Below, piece by piece: positions 8,807 through 16,851 of a DNA stretch of 64,000 nucleotides. Each line of letters begins with the position of its first letter. Within the stretch, counting starts at the first letter, position 1. Under the pieces are notes generated by a model. That model saw nothing but the letters and a program-made list of their open reading frames with translations. It did no database searches and had not been told where the DNA came from. The stretch is from Microcoleus sp. EPA2 (GTDB lineage: Bacteria > Cyanobacteriota > Cyanobacteriia > Cyanobacteriales > Microcoleaceae). The translations under genes were made by a program, and so were the position numbers. The DNA is taken from NCBI GenBank assembly GCA_020882975.1, contig JAHRFD010000011.1, forward strand, positions 46,267-110,266, given 5' to 3'.

Positions 8807-9463
8807 CTAAGCAGCCACAAACAGGGACAATAAAATGGCGATCGCATCCGCTGGTTCATAACGCTTGCTATAATCCACGTCAATGTGAGCTAGGGCAATA
8901 TGACGATGGCGATCGATAATAAAAGTAGCAGGAACAGGTAACAGCCAATCTTCCGTCCCATTGTAATCTGGGAGAGCGTGACCCAATTCGGTATAAAGTA
9001 ATTTAAGAGGAGGGGGAATTTGAAATACAATACCATAATCACGGGCAATTTGGCAACCCGCATCACTCAGAACATCAAAGGAAAGTCCGTTGTTGAGGAC
9101 TGTTTTTCGGGAAGCATCAATTGTTTGGGGAGAAATGGCTAAAACCGAAGCTCCCAAGGCTTGAATTTTGGGTGACAGCCCCTGATAAGCCCGTAATTCC
9201 AGATTACAATAGGGACACCAACTGCCAAAATAAAAACAGAGAATCACAGCTCCCTGATTTAATCGGTCGTAGAGACTAATCTTTTGACCGTCAGTATTTT
9301 CGAGGACAAAATCCGGGGCATCATCGTCAATTCTTAAGCTTCTGCGATTTTTAAATTCCTTGGCTAATGCTTGAGTTGCTCGTTGCATAATCGCCGCTTT
9401 TTCCGGGGGAAACCTTGCCAAGAATTCCTGGTAAAATTTATGAAATTCCAGTTGTAAATTCAC
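8807..9463 (-). CDS. Peroxiredoxin-like (AhpC/TSA family) protein
   Basis: 218 residues from a GTG at 9463 with GGGA just upstream. The frame can be extended to a TTG at 9526 that nearly abuts the preceding stop, but that start is less likely. The thioredoxin-fold core contains DDAPDFVLENTDG, the active site GSWCPYCNLELRAYQ, and a late cis-Pro region VPATFIID. The CxxC rather than a single Cys suggests a thiol-disulfide reductase or peroxiredoxin-like enzyme. No signal peptide; probably cytoplasmic. Second gene of the LysR-linked cluster. Confidence 0.88.
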   Translation of the reverse strand: MNLQLEFHKFYQEFLARFPPEKAAIMQRATQALAKEFKNRRSLRIDDDAPDFVLENTDGQKISLYDRLNQGAVILCFYFGSWCPYCNLELRAYQGLSPKIQALGASVLAISPQTIDASRKTVLNNGLSFDVLSDAGCQIARDYGIVFQIPPPLKLLYTELGHALPDYNGTEDWLLPVPATFIIDRHRHIALAHIDVDYSKRYEPADAIAILLSLFVAA

Positions 9464-9527
9464 GATATTTCCCAATATATGTCTGGGGGATATTCCCTTA
9501 CTTAAAATCAGCAAGGGAACAGGCAAA

Positions 9528-9905
9528 TTACTTCACTTCATTTGGTGAAAACATCGCTACTTTCCCTTGTTTTACAGCGACAATGACATCATACGTTGCA
9601 CAGTAGGAGAAAGTAACATCGTTGGCTTTGTTATACAGATTGACCACCATGCCTGCTCCACCTGGTTGTACTCCTAATGGTAATAAATCACCAAAGAAAA
9701 ATCTTCGCAATTGGTCGCCACTACCAATTTGTCCTTTGTTTTTACTAATCATATCGATCTTTTGTTGAGCCGTCATTTCCGGGGCGGCGATCGCGGTATT
9801 TTGCAATTGAGGTACAAAGCTATGTACAGCCACATCTCCCGCAGTGATAACGCTAGCTAGGGCTAGCGGAGCAAACAGAGGACTAAGGGATTTGAGTTTT
9901 AACAT
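9528..9905 (-). CDS. Small secreted protein, unknown function
   Basis: 125 residues. The N-terminal hydrophobic region ends with a signal-peptidase-like site near AIAAPEM (about residue 41), so the mature protein of roughly 80 residues is probably exported. The mature part has QKIDMISKNKGQIGSGDQL, a GVQPGGAGMVV loop and a single Cys in FSYCATYDV. I do not recognise the family. As the first gene of the cluster it is divergently placed to the LysR gene, whose product probably controls it; the shared intergenic region is about 110 bases. Confidence 0.75.
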   Translation of the reverse strand: MLKLKSLSPLFAPLALASVITAGDVAVHSFVPQLQNTAIAAPEMTAQQKIDMISKNKGQIGSGDQLRRFFFGDLLPLGVQPGGAGMVVNLYNKANDVTFSYCATYDVIVAVKQGKVAMFSPNEVK

Positions 9906-10015
9906 TTACATTTTTGGGGTGAGAACTGTTGATGAGACTATCATGATCTATTTCAATTTCTTTGAGAAGTAGGCAAAATAGAATATGCTATATGCCATTT
10001 AGGAATAGGTGCTGT

Positions 10016-10924
10016 ATGGACCGAATTGCTTGTATGCAAAGTTTCGTTCGGGCGATCGAATTGAATAGCTTTTCTGCCGTAGCGCGGGAACAAAAGACTA
10101 CGCAACCGACGATTAGTAAGCAAATCGCCGCTCTCGAAAAATATTTGGGGGTACAATTACTCACTCGTTCCACTACCAATTTGAATTTGACAGAAGAAGG
10201 TAAAAAATACTATCAATATTGCCAGCAAATTTTGGAAACCGTTGCCGAAGCAGAGGCCAGTTTAACCGGGAAAGAACGGGCAACAGGCGTTTTAAGATTG
10301 GGCTGTCCCGTGCTGTTTGGGCAAATGCAGGTTGTTCCCCGTTTAAAAGCATTTATGAAACGCTATCCCGATGTCAAGGTAGATCTGATGATGGCAGATC
10401 ATTTTGTGGACATTGTAGAGGATGGTTTAGACCTGTTAATCCGCATTGGTAATCGTCTGGATAGTTCCCTGATTAGCCATCGTATCGGCACGACTCGCCG
10501 CGTCACAGTAGCAACAACAGACTATTTTGAGCAAGCCGGAGAACCGAAAAAACCGGAGGATTTAGTACATCATGATTGTATTGTTTACACTCATCTGTCA
10601 ACGGGTAATGAGTGGCATTTTCAAGGAACAGATAGCACTATTAAGGTGCGGGTGGGGGGCTGTTTTCAAACTAATAGTTCTGTGGCAATTCGAGCCGCAG
10701 TGTTATCGGGTTTGGGGATTGCGGTAGCGCCGGTGTGGATGTTTGGTGATGAGATTTACCGGGGCGATATCAAGGTTGTGTTGCAGGATTATCAGCCGAC
10801 TCCGTTGCAAATTCATGGGGTGTATCGTCGGAGTCGTTTTTATCCAGCAAAGATAGTTTGTTTTATTGAATTTTTAGCGGCAGAATTCAAGCTCGATCCC
10901 TGGGTTTCAGATTATGGGGTTTGA
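10016..10924 (+). CDS. LysR-family transcriptional regulator
   Basis: 302 residues from the ATG at 10016; an in-frame upstream start at 9962 would add an atypical N-terminus. The winged HTH covers residues 1-60 (FVRAIELNSFSAVAREQKTT then QPTISKQIAALEKYLGVQLL). The effector domain from about 88 contains GVLRLGCPVLFG and VDIVEDGLDLLIRIG, a layout typical of the CrgA-like LysR branch. It is divergent from the cluster 9905 to 5998, the usual arrangement for a LysR activator and its target. The inducer is unknown; a thiol, peroxide or quinone signal would fit the neighbours. Confidence 0.95.
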   Translation: MDRIACMQSFVRAIELNSFSAVAREQKTTQPTISKQIAALEKYLGVQLLTRSTTNLNLTEEGKKYYQYCQQILETVAEAEASLTGKERATGVLRLGCPVLFGQMQVVPRLKAFMKRYPDVKVDLMMADHFVDIVEDGLDLLIRIGNRLDSSLISHRIGTTRRVTVATTDYFEQAGEPKKPEDLVHHDCIVYTHLSTGNEWHFQGTDSTIKVRVGGCFQTNSSVAIRAAVLSGLGIAVAPVWMFGDEIYRGDIKVVLQDYQPTPLQIHGVYRRSRFYPAKIVCFIEFLAAEFKLDPWVSDYGV

Positions 10925-10989
10925 GCCAGATAATTAGAAGACATCTTCGATCGCATTCTCAAAGGCTCATTCGGAAGTTCTTTTTGATG

Positions 10990-11970
10990 TCATTTTATCG
11001 ATCTTTTTACGAAGATAATAAACAACAACCTGACAGAATGGATCGAGATAGTTATCATAGTCAGTATTAGAACTAGCCCTGATGTTTGTTGCAAAATCAG
11101 AGGCAATTTTTGATTATATCTATCTGATTCTTCAGTTAAGAAAGAGGCATTTTGAGTAACGATTTTGATGGCAATATCGGCGATTAGACCTACCATCATT
11201 TTTTGACCAGCACTAAGGTTACTAAAGGGTTGGGGGTTGCCTTGAATAGAAACAACAATTTCCGATCGCTCTGGGTCAAACCATAGGTCATCGGCGTTGG
11301 GAATACAACGCAAAATAGCCAATTTTACCACCTTGTAACCAGGGCGCATTTGTCCCTGTCGATTGACCGAAGCGATCGCTTCTTTCTGGAACCAAGTATC
11401 GATATCGGCGATTCTAATCCGTTCTTTAAAGCAGTCATAGAAGGCATCCCAACGGCGAGCGGGGCTAGTGTGGGTAGTTGCTTTGTCGCGTTGGTTGGAG
11501 GGTAGCCAAGCTCTACCTGCTCCGTAGTAGGCGATGATGGGTAGCCAAATTTTTGCGCCTGCTTCAATCTGTTGAAATAAAGTGGAGATAATTTCTAGAG
11601 CTTGTTTGGCTTCTGTGTTGGAGGTTCTAGAGCCGTTAGTTTTGAATTGTCTGAGCCATTGGACTGGCTGACTGTTAATCGTGCCGATCGCTTTAATCTG
11701 GACGGGTTTTCGTTGTATAAATTGGGTGATGGTGTCGGATTCGATCGCTTCTAAGCGAATTTCTGAGGGCAGAATGTTACGGCGGCTATTGTTGAGGGTT
11801 GTGTCGGGGGAGTTGACCAGCCAAATTCCAGCCGCGATCGCCAAAGCATCGAGGATCGTCGTTTTACCTGTGCCATTGTCCCCAACCAGCAACGTAAATT
11901 GGGGATGCAAGTCAAGGGTATAGTCTGAAAATTTCTTGAAGTTTTTGATTTCTAGTCGGTCAATTCTCAT
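10990..11970 (-). CDS. AAA ATPase (RecF/SMC-like), C-terminally altered
   Basis: 326 residues. Walker A is GDNGTGKTTILDALA after the SMC/RecF-type opening MRIDRLEIKNFKKFSDYTLD. The signature-like motif SNLSAGQKMMVGLIADIA is present near residue 258. The expected Walker B strand (usually VLIDELD followed by HLHP) is missing: after SGLVLI the frame changes into an unrelated tail, LTMITISIHSVRLL. Members of this COG3950-type family are usually longer, around 400 residues, so the gene appears frameshifted or recombined and is probably inactive as an ATPase. A different frame gives a better-looking tail, NYLDPFCQVVVYYLRKKI. The parent family is linked to DNA repair or defence. Confidence 0.8.
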   Translation of the reverse strand: MRIDRLEIKNFKKFSDYTLDLHPQFTLLVGDNGTGKTTILDALAIAAGIWLVNSPDTTLNNSRRNILPSEIRLEAIESDTITQFIQRKPVQIKAIGTINSQPVQWLRQFKTNGSRTSNTEAKQALEIISTLFQQIEAGAKIWLPIIAYYGAGRAWLPSNQRDKATTHTSPARRWDAFYDCFKERIRIADIDTWFQKEAIASVNRQGQMRPGYKVVKLAILRCIPNADDLWFDPERSEIVVSIQGNPQPFSNLSAGQKMMVGLIADIAIKIVTQNASFLTEESDRYNQKLPLILQQTSGLVLILTMITISIHSVRLLFIIFVKRSIK

Positions 11971-12215
11971 GGTAATGTGCTACTGTCGATCGGTATTTAG
12001 CTTGTAATTTGTAGCATAGAAATCATCGTAGTACGACACCAACAGCTTTAATTATAGGACAAGTATGGGAGATTGAAAACTCAGCGTCTTTAGACCTGAG
12101 AGTGTCAAAGGATATCTATATGTGTCGCAAAAAAGAACGATCGGACTAGAAACTAAAAGGGCGATCGTATTGAATTGAATGGCGATCGCGAGTCGCTAAG
12201 ATGAGTGACGACAGA

Positions 12216-13097
12216 TTACCTCAGCATCCCAGCCGAAATCTCCCGTCCGTCAGAGAGTGCGTTTTGAGGTTGCTGCTGAGTAGATGACTTTTTGAGTCCC
12301 TGCAAACTATCACGATTTTGGACTAATACAAATGTGGCAACTACTAGCAGGAAGTAACCGAAACTTTTTTGCAGTTGTGGCGCTGGAATAAACTGTGCAA
12401 GATAAGCCCCAATCACTGTCCCACATCCAGCTAAAAAGGTGAATGAAACCGTGAGATTCCAGTCTAGGGAAATATGCCCTAAATAACCTAACAGCCCCGC
12501 GACAGAATTACACGCAATAATTAGGAGAGAAGTTCCGATCGCCTGTCGCATCGGTATGTTTCCCAACAACACCAAAGCAGGGACGATCGCAAACCCGCCC
12601 CCCACACCAACCAATCCTGTTAAAACACCTACTGCAATCCCTTCAGTCATCAGCCATAACCAGCAGTATTTGCAAACAGGTTTGACATACTCAATAGCAT
12701 CTAGTTCATCCTGACTAGATAAAGGCTTTGACTTGGTGGTGCGATAAATCATCAATCCGGCAGCAATCAACATCGACAGTCCAAATAGAGTCATCTGGAA
12801 TGCGCTGGTAATGAACGGCAGCGTCGCTATTCTTGCACCGAAATAAGCCCCCAACATGGTCGCAGTTCCAAAAATAACTGCGGTTTTGAAATTAAGATTG
12901 CCACGCCGCGCATGGGGAATACTGCCCAATAAGCTAACAGTCCCCACAATAATCAAAGTCATGGCGATCGCAGGTTTGGGCGCAACACCCATCACATAAA
13001 CCAGCACAGGCAATGCTAACACAGAACCACCACCGCCCAATAAGCCTAAACTCACACCAATACCAACTGCCAGGAAATGTCCAATTATCCAGATCAT
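12216..13097 (-). CDS. TauE/SafE-family sulfite/sulfur-anion exporter
   Basis: 293 residues with about eight hydrophobic helices in two repeats. Signatures are the glycine-rich LGLLGGGGSVLALPVLVYV near the start and its duplicate TGLVGVGGGFAIVPALVLLG in the second half, followed by MRQAIGTSLLIIACNS. The family moves sulfite or related organosulfur anions across the membrane. It overlaps the rhodanese gene by four bases, so translation is coupled, and it lies with persulfide dioxygenase. In this setting it most likely exports the sulfite formed from persulfide oxidation. Confidence 0.93.
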   Translation of the reverse strand: MIWIIGHFLAVGIGVSLGLLGGGGSVLALPVLVYVMGVAPKPAIAMTLIIVGTVSLLGSIPHARRGNLNFKTAVIFGTATMLGAYFGARIATLPFITSAFQMTLFGLSMLIAAGLMIYRTTKSKPLSSQDELDAIEYVKPVCKYCWLWLMTEGIAVGVLTGLVGVGGGFAIVPALVLLGNIPMRQAIGTSLLIIACNSVAGLLGYLGHISLDWNLTVSFTFLAGCGTVIGAYLAQFIPAPQLQKSFGYFLLVVATFVLVQNRDSLQGLKKSSTQQQPQNALSDGREISAGMLR

Positions 13098-13645
13098 AGT
13101 TTATTTCCGGCTTGTTGGTTATAAGGTAACTTTGCCAATAGCATTCCCATCGCACAGGTGTTAGTGACTCCTGCAAACACTAAGCCAGCACCCACAAATC
13201 CACTCAAAAGTAAAAAATTAGGTGAGACAAACACCCCTAAAACTGTTCCCAGCACAACCAATGAGCCAGCCACAATCTGCACCTGTCGAAACAAGCTAAT
13301 CGGCGCATTTTGACTTTTTTCAATCGGATATCCTGCATTTTTCCAAGTAGGAATTCCGCCACGCAGATGAATCACAGAATTGAATCCTGCATCTAAACAT
13401 TGTCTGGCGGCTTTGGCAGAGCGATTTCCAGATTGACAATAAAGAACGAGTTTTTTCCCTTCAGACGGTCGTACTCGATCGGGATTGAATTGTGAAAGTG
13501 GATGCAATTTTGCGCAGGGAATTCGTTCAGTTGCATATTCGGCAGCTTCCCGAACATCCACTAAAGTTACGGCGTTTTCGTCAAGCAATTGTTTCAATGT
13601 TTGAGCATCAATTTCTTGAATTTGAGCATCGTTAGTCATTGTCAT
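13094..13645 (-). CDS. Rhodanese domain fused to DUF2892-like membrane segment
   Basis: 183 residues. Residues 10-110 form a rhodanese domain with catalytic Cys70 in the loop VLYCQSGNRSAKAA, preceded by VTLVDVREAAEYATERIPCA. From about 122 two hydrophobic helices (IVAGSLVVLGTVLGVFV and LLLSGFVGAGLVFAGV) match the DUF2892 pattern and anchor the domain to the membrane facing the cytoplasm. It would take sulfane sulfur on Cys70 and pass it to an acceptor such as glutathione. It overlaps the exporter gene and is 31 bases after the persulfide dioxygenase gene. Confidence 0.94.
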   Translation of the reverse strand: MTMTNDAQIQEIDAQTLKQLLDENAVTLVDVREAAEYATERIPCAKLHPLSQFNPDRVRPSEGKKLVLYCQSGNRSAKAARQCLDAGFNSVIHLRGGIPTWKNAGYPIEKSQNAPISLFRQVQIVAGSLVVLGTVLGVFVSPNFLLLSGFVGAGLVFAGVTNTCAMGMLLAKLPYNQQAGNKL

Positions 13646-13676
13646 TGTGTTACTCCAAATAAAATAGATCTAAGGT

Positions 13677-14378
13677 TTAAGCTAAAATTGAAGTTAGGTT
13701 GCCACACCGTTCATTCGCTGGCACAGCTTCCATCATTTTTTGAGGATTGGGCAGATTTAGTGCATTCATAAATTCAATAAACTCATCCCGGCTGCGCCCC
13801 ACAAACCGAGGGTTCCAGCGTTTTTCTTCCTCAATGGAAGAAACAGTTTGCCCGCGATAGTCGTGTCCTGGATAGATCGAGGTAGAATCAGGCAAGGTAA
13901 ATAATCTTTGGGTTACTGAATCAAACAAGGTTCCGGCGTCCCCGCTTTGAAAATCCGTGCGTCCACAGCCACGGATAAATAACGCATCCCCGCTGAGCAA
14001 GTGAGTTCCATTGACGATGTATGCCATGTGGCTATCGGTGTGTCCTGGTGTGGCGATCGCCTGCACAGCAACCAATCCAACCTGTAGCGTTTCGCCCTGG
14101 TGGATAAAACGGTCTGCACAGTTAACCTGTGCTTGGGCTGGAACCACACTCACACAGCCTGTTGCTTCCCGCAGTTGAGATGCACTGGTAATGTGATCGG
14201 CATGAACATGAGTTTCCAAGCAATAACGCAAGGTCAAACCTAGTTCTTTGAGCAATTTGAGATCTCGCTCAACCTGTTCCAATACTGGATCGACCAATAG
14301 GGCTTCTGCGGAACCGCGATCGGCTATCAGATAAGTATAGGTACTGCTTTCCCGGTCAAAAAGTTGACGAAACAGCAT
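13677..14378 (-). CDS. Persulfide dioxygenase (ETHE1/Blh type, metallo-beta-lactamase fold)
   Basis: 233 residues. The metal site is visible as HVHADH (His57, His59, Asp61, His62), followed by GHTDSHMAY and SGDALFIRGCGRTDFQ, which is characteristic of the ETHE1 group rather than of lactamases or glyoxalase II; YPGHDY supplies the last ligand region. The enzyme oxidises glutathione persulfide to sulfite with O2 and one iron. It is the first gene of a three-gene leftward operon with rhodanese and exporter genes, divergent from an ArsR regulator across a shared 89-base region containing an inverted repeat. Confidence 0.94.
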   Translation of the reverse strand: MLFRQLFDRESSTYTYLIADRGSAEALLVDPVLEQVERDLKLLKELGLTLRYCLETHVHADHITSASQLREATGCVSVVPAQAQVNCADRFIHQGETLQVGLVAVQAIATPGHTDSHMAYIVNGTHLLSGDALFIRGCGRTDFQSGDAGTLFDSVTQRLFTLPDSTSIYPGHDYRGQTVSSIEEEKRWNPRFVGRSRDEFIEFMNALNLPNPQKMMEAVPANERCGNLTSILA

Positions 14379-14403
14379 AGCTATGGCTCTCTATCTATGA
14401 ATA

Positions 14404-14423
14404 ATATTACGATATAGTAATAT
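14404..14423. promoter_or_regulatory. Candidate ArsR operator between the divergent genes
   Basis: ATATTAC (14404-14410), spacer GATATA, GTAATAT (14417-14423): a perfect 7-bp inverted repeat in an AT-rich region. It lies between the starts of the persulfide dioxygenase and ArsR genes, 26 bases from the former and 44 bases from the latter. Size and symmetry fit an ArsR/SmtB-type operator controlling both genes. Confidence 0.65.
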
Positions 14424-14467
14424 AGTAAATAAGTCAAGTCAAAACTCTAGTCAACAAACTCCTGCTT

Positions 14468-14812
14468 ATGTCTCAAATCCCAGTTTCGGCTCTCGCTCAG
14501 CTTGCCGATTACTTCAAAGTTTTATCAGAGCTGAGTCGGCTGCAAGTGCTGTGTGCGCTCAAGAGTGGTACTAAAAATGTCACTGAAATCATTGAAGAGA
14601 CAGGGCTGGGGCAAGCCAATGTTTCCAAGCACCTCAAGATTTTGACCCAAGCAGGCATCGTTCAACGGCAGCCGCAGGGAGTCAGCGTTTACTATCAAAT
14701 CACTGACCCGATGATTTTTGATTTATGCGAAGTTGTGTGTCAGAAGCTCGAAACTCGATTGCAAGAACAGTCACAGGAGTTAAAAAAGCTCGACAGATTG
14801 CGTCAACTCTAA
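14468..14812 (+). CDS. ArsR-family repressor, probably persulfide-responsive
   Basis: 114 residues: a winged HTH with recognition region ETGLGQANVSKHLKILTQAG. The usual metal-binding ELCV box is absent. Cys29 in the second helix and Cys87/Cys91 in the last helix are spaced like the dithiol pair of the persulfide sensors SqrR and BigR, where a polysulfide bridge releases DNA. Divergent transcription from the persulfide operon and the shared operator support this. The sensing role is inferred from family and context; arsenic or metal sensing is a less likely alternative. Confidence 0.9.
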   Translation: MSQIPVSALAQLADYFKVLSELSRLQVLCALKSGTKNVTEIIEETGLGQANVSKHLKILTQAGIVQRQPQGVSVYYQITDPMIFDLCEVVCQKLETRLQEQSQELKKLDRLRQL

Positions 14813-14889
14813 CCGCCCCTGATTGCAGCGTCTAGACACGCTTAATTGTTTCTATCCCAGGAGCGATCGCTCTACTGGTAATAGCGTAC
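14813..14889. other. Short convergent gap with palindromes
   Basis: AGCGT/ACGCT forms a small hairpin, and GAGCGATCGCTC is a 12-bp palindrome centred on a HIP1 octamer. No T-run of terminator type is evident on either strand. Confidence 0.4.
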
Positions 14890-15318
14890 CTACGTGCCGA
14901 AGTGGATCAGGGCTGCGCGGATCGCGATGAACCACACCGCGAGTGTGGAAAATAAGTAGAGGTAGAACCGCAGGATGATGAGATTGAACGTGCAATGGAC
15001 AGCACTATGCAAGGCGCGAAATACAACGAATATCCACGCGACATTTACATAGACTGCATCCACCTGATTTGTGATGAATAGATATAAGACAAGCGCATAG
15101 AAAATTATCGGAATCTCGAATAAGTTCTTGAGATTGTCCGATGGATTAGATACGTTTGGTGGCGATATCTGCGCCAGCGTACCCGGTACAGAAAGGTCTT
15201 TTTGGCTGAGCTTTGTACTGGTGATGAAACTGATACGGCGGATGTACATATACACCCAGACTATGAGTGTCAGAAACACTGTTGCAAAGAAGGGGCTGAA
15301 GATTGCATCTTGCGTCAT
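14890..15318 (-). CDS. MAPEG-family membrane protein
   Basis: 142 residues with about four transmembrane helices. The pattern PSDNLKNLFEIPIIFYALVL in the second helix region and FRALHSAVHC in the third are typical of MAPEG proteins (microsomal glutathione S-transferase superfamily). Bacterial members may conjugate glutathione or reduce lipid peroxides, but many are uncharacterised. It is divergent from the LuxR-type regulator at 15508, separated by about 190 bases. Confidence 0.88.
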   Translation of the reverse strand: MTQDAIFSPFFATVFLTLIVWVYMYIRRISFITSTKLSQKDLSVPGTLAQISPPNVSNPSDNLKNLFEIPIIFYALVLYLFITNQVDAVYVNVAWIFVVFRALHSAVHCTFNLIILRFYLYLFSTLAVWFIAIRAALIHFGT

Positions 15319-15507
15319 TTATACCTCTCAAATTTGATTGTTTTGATGGTTGCTGGACGATAAACTGCGCGATATGCGACTGCGATACAAGGCTTGAAGA
15401 AATATAGAGTAAGGTAAATCTAATCAGTTGCTTTTGAGATTACAAGGGTAATATAATTGGAGTATTGCAATGTTTCTAGTCCTCGATCGGGTACTCTTTT
15501 TGACACC

Positions 15508-16251
15508 ATGACCAGGAAAAGTCCCTTACAGCTTTTATTTCAAGAAATCGACCAGGTGAAGGATGAAGACGATCTGCGATCGCAAATAGTGCCCGCAATC
15601 GGCGAGTATTTTGCAGCCACGCGATCGGGAATCTTTTTCTTCGATCGACTTCATTTAGTAGATACTAAGCTTCAGAAAGCATTTAAAGTGGCGCTATCGA
15701 TCGAACACAATCCTGTGGCACGTTATTTAGTCGAGCGTCATGCTCCAGTGCACGAAGCCTTGGTGACAAAATCACCCAAGGTTTGGACAATGATTTGTCC
15801 GCGCCCCGATCATTGGCACGTCATGGCGGGGCCGATCGTCAATCGCGGTCAGTTAGTGGGTGTAGTTGGTTGCACGCGCGATCGGTCAATGTTTGCCTTT
15901 GATACACAAAATTTAGCCGATTTGAGTGCGATCTGTTTGCACTTATCTGTTTGGACTGCAACGAAAGTGCGATCGGCGAAGCTATCCTGTAGGGAATCGC
16001 CACAACAAGCTTTTAAGAGCGATCGATTAACATCTCGTGAATTACAAATTGCTGAATTGGTTGCTATGGGACGAACCAACGCAGAAATCGGGAAGGAAAT
16101 CTGGATTACTGAGAATTCAGTGAAGCAAGCTTTGAAGCGAATGTTCCGCAAACTTGAGGTTTCGTCTCGCGCCGAAATGGTGGCACAGCTTGCCGCGACA
16201 AAATACGATTTATCAAGTGTCAAAAATAACGCACTCTTGGCAGAAAAATAA
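15508..16251 (+). CDS. LuxR-type regulator with GAF-like sensor region
   Basis: 247 residues from the ATG at 15508; a TTG at 15457 would add 17 residues. Residues about 15-160 look like a GAF-type ligand domain (AIGEYFAATRSGIFFFDR, then HVMAGPIVNRGQLVGVVG). The C-terminal LuxR HTH starts at about 175: LTSRELQIAELVAMGRTNAE then EIWITENSVKQALKRMFRKL. There is no receiver aspartate module, so it is not a standard response regulator. It probably senses a small molecule or redox state directly and may control the divergent MAPEG gene. The ligand is unknown. Confidence 0.92.
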   Translation: MTRKSPLQLLFQEIDQVKDEDDLRSQIVPAIGEYFAATRSGIFFFDRLHLVDTKLQKAFKVALSIEHNPVARYLVERHAPVHEALVTKSPKVWTMICPRPDHWHVMAGPIVNRGQLVGVVGCTRDRSMFAFDTQNLADLSAICLHLSVWTATKVRSAKLSCRESPQQAFKSDRLTSRELQIAELVAMGRTNAEIGKEIWITENSVKQALKRMFRKLEVSSRAEMVAQLAATKYDLSSVKNNALLAEK

Positions 16252-16333
16252 CGCTAGAAACTAAAAGAGTCCTGGACTCAACTGTCACATTTCAATTAAG
16301 TTGTAGGGTGCGTCAGGTGAGTTTAACGCTAGA

Positions 16334-16753
16334 TTATCTTGTACTTTTTGGCAACAATTGATTTAACGCACCGCACAAATATCCCTTCACGGTGTCCCTA
16401 CTTGCAGTTACGCCACTTGGAAGAGTAAAAATCATCTCCACAGTTAATAGATTTCCGTCGGCTGAGGCAAATACATCAATTGGCAAAGCGCGCTGAAATG
16501 CTGTGGCGGGATTTTCGGCTTTCATGACACCTGTACTCACATCGGTGCTGATAGTTCTGATGCTCTCGCGGGCTAAAATGGGTCGTAATTGTGAAAATGC
16601 TTTTTCTATTGATAATCCTTCTACCTGAACGCGCGCAGAAAAAGCGGCACCATTCAAAAAGTCCCCTTTTTTTTGAAAGCTTTCTTCGCAGGTTGTGGCA
16701 ACAGCGGGGGTGGCTAAACACATGAGAGCTAGAGTCAAGAAGAGCGATCGCAT
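16334..16753 (-). CDS. Small secreted protein, unknown function
   Basis: 139 residues from the ATG at 16753; a TTG extension to 16780 is less likely. A signal peptide is clear (MRSLFLTLALMCLATPAVA, cleavage near residue 19). The mature part has two Cys, one just after the cleavage site (TTCEES) and one near the end (GYLCGAL), that could form a disulfide. VQVEGLSIEKAFSQLRPILA and MKAENPATAFQRALPIDVFA suggest a compact alpha/beta domain. No family recognised. Likely periplasmic. Confidence 0.75.
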   Translation of the reverse strand: MRSLFLTLALMCLATPAVATTCEESFQKKGDFLNGAAFSARVQVEGLSIEKAFSQLRPILARESIRTISTDVSTGVMKAENPATAFQRALPIDVFASADGNLLTVEMIFTLPSGVTASRDTVKGYLCGALNQLLPKSTR

Positions 16754-16851
16754 ATTAATTGAGTTATAAGAATGAAACAATCATCAATATCATGATGAGT
16801 CATCATGGGATTGTTTGGCAAGTGATGCAAGTAGCTTCTACGCAACCACTG

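Noticed and set aside
9464-9526. N-terminal extension of the peroxiredoxin-like protein
   Set aside because: It begins with TTG next to the preceding stop and lacks a ribosome site; the GTG at 9463 is better placed.
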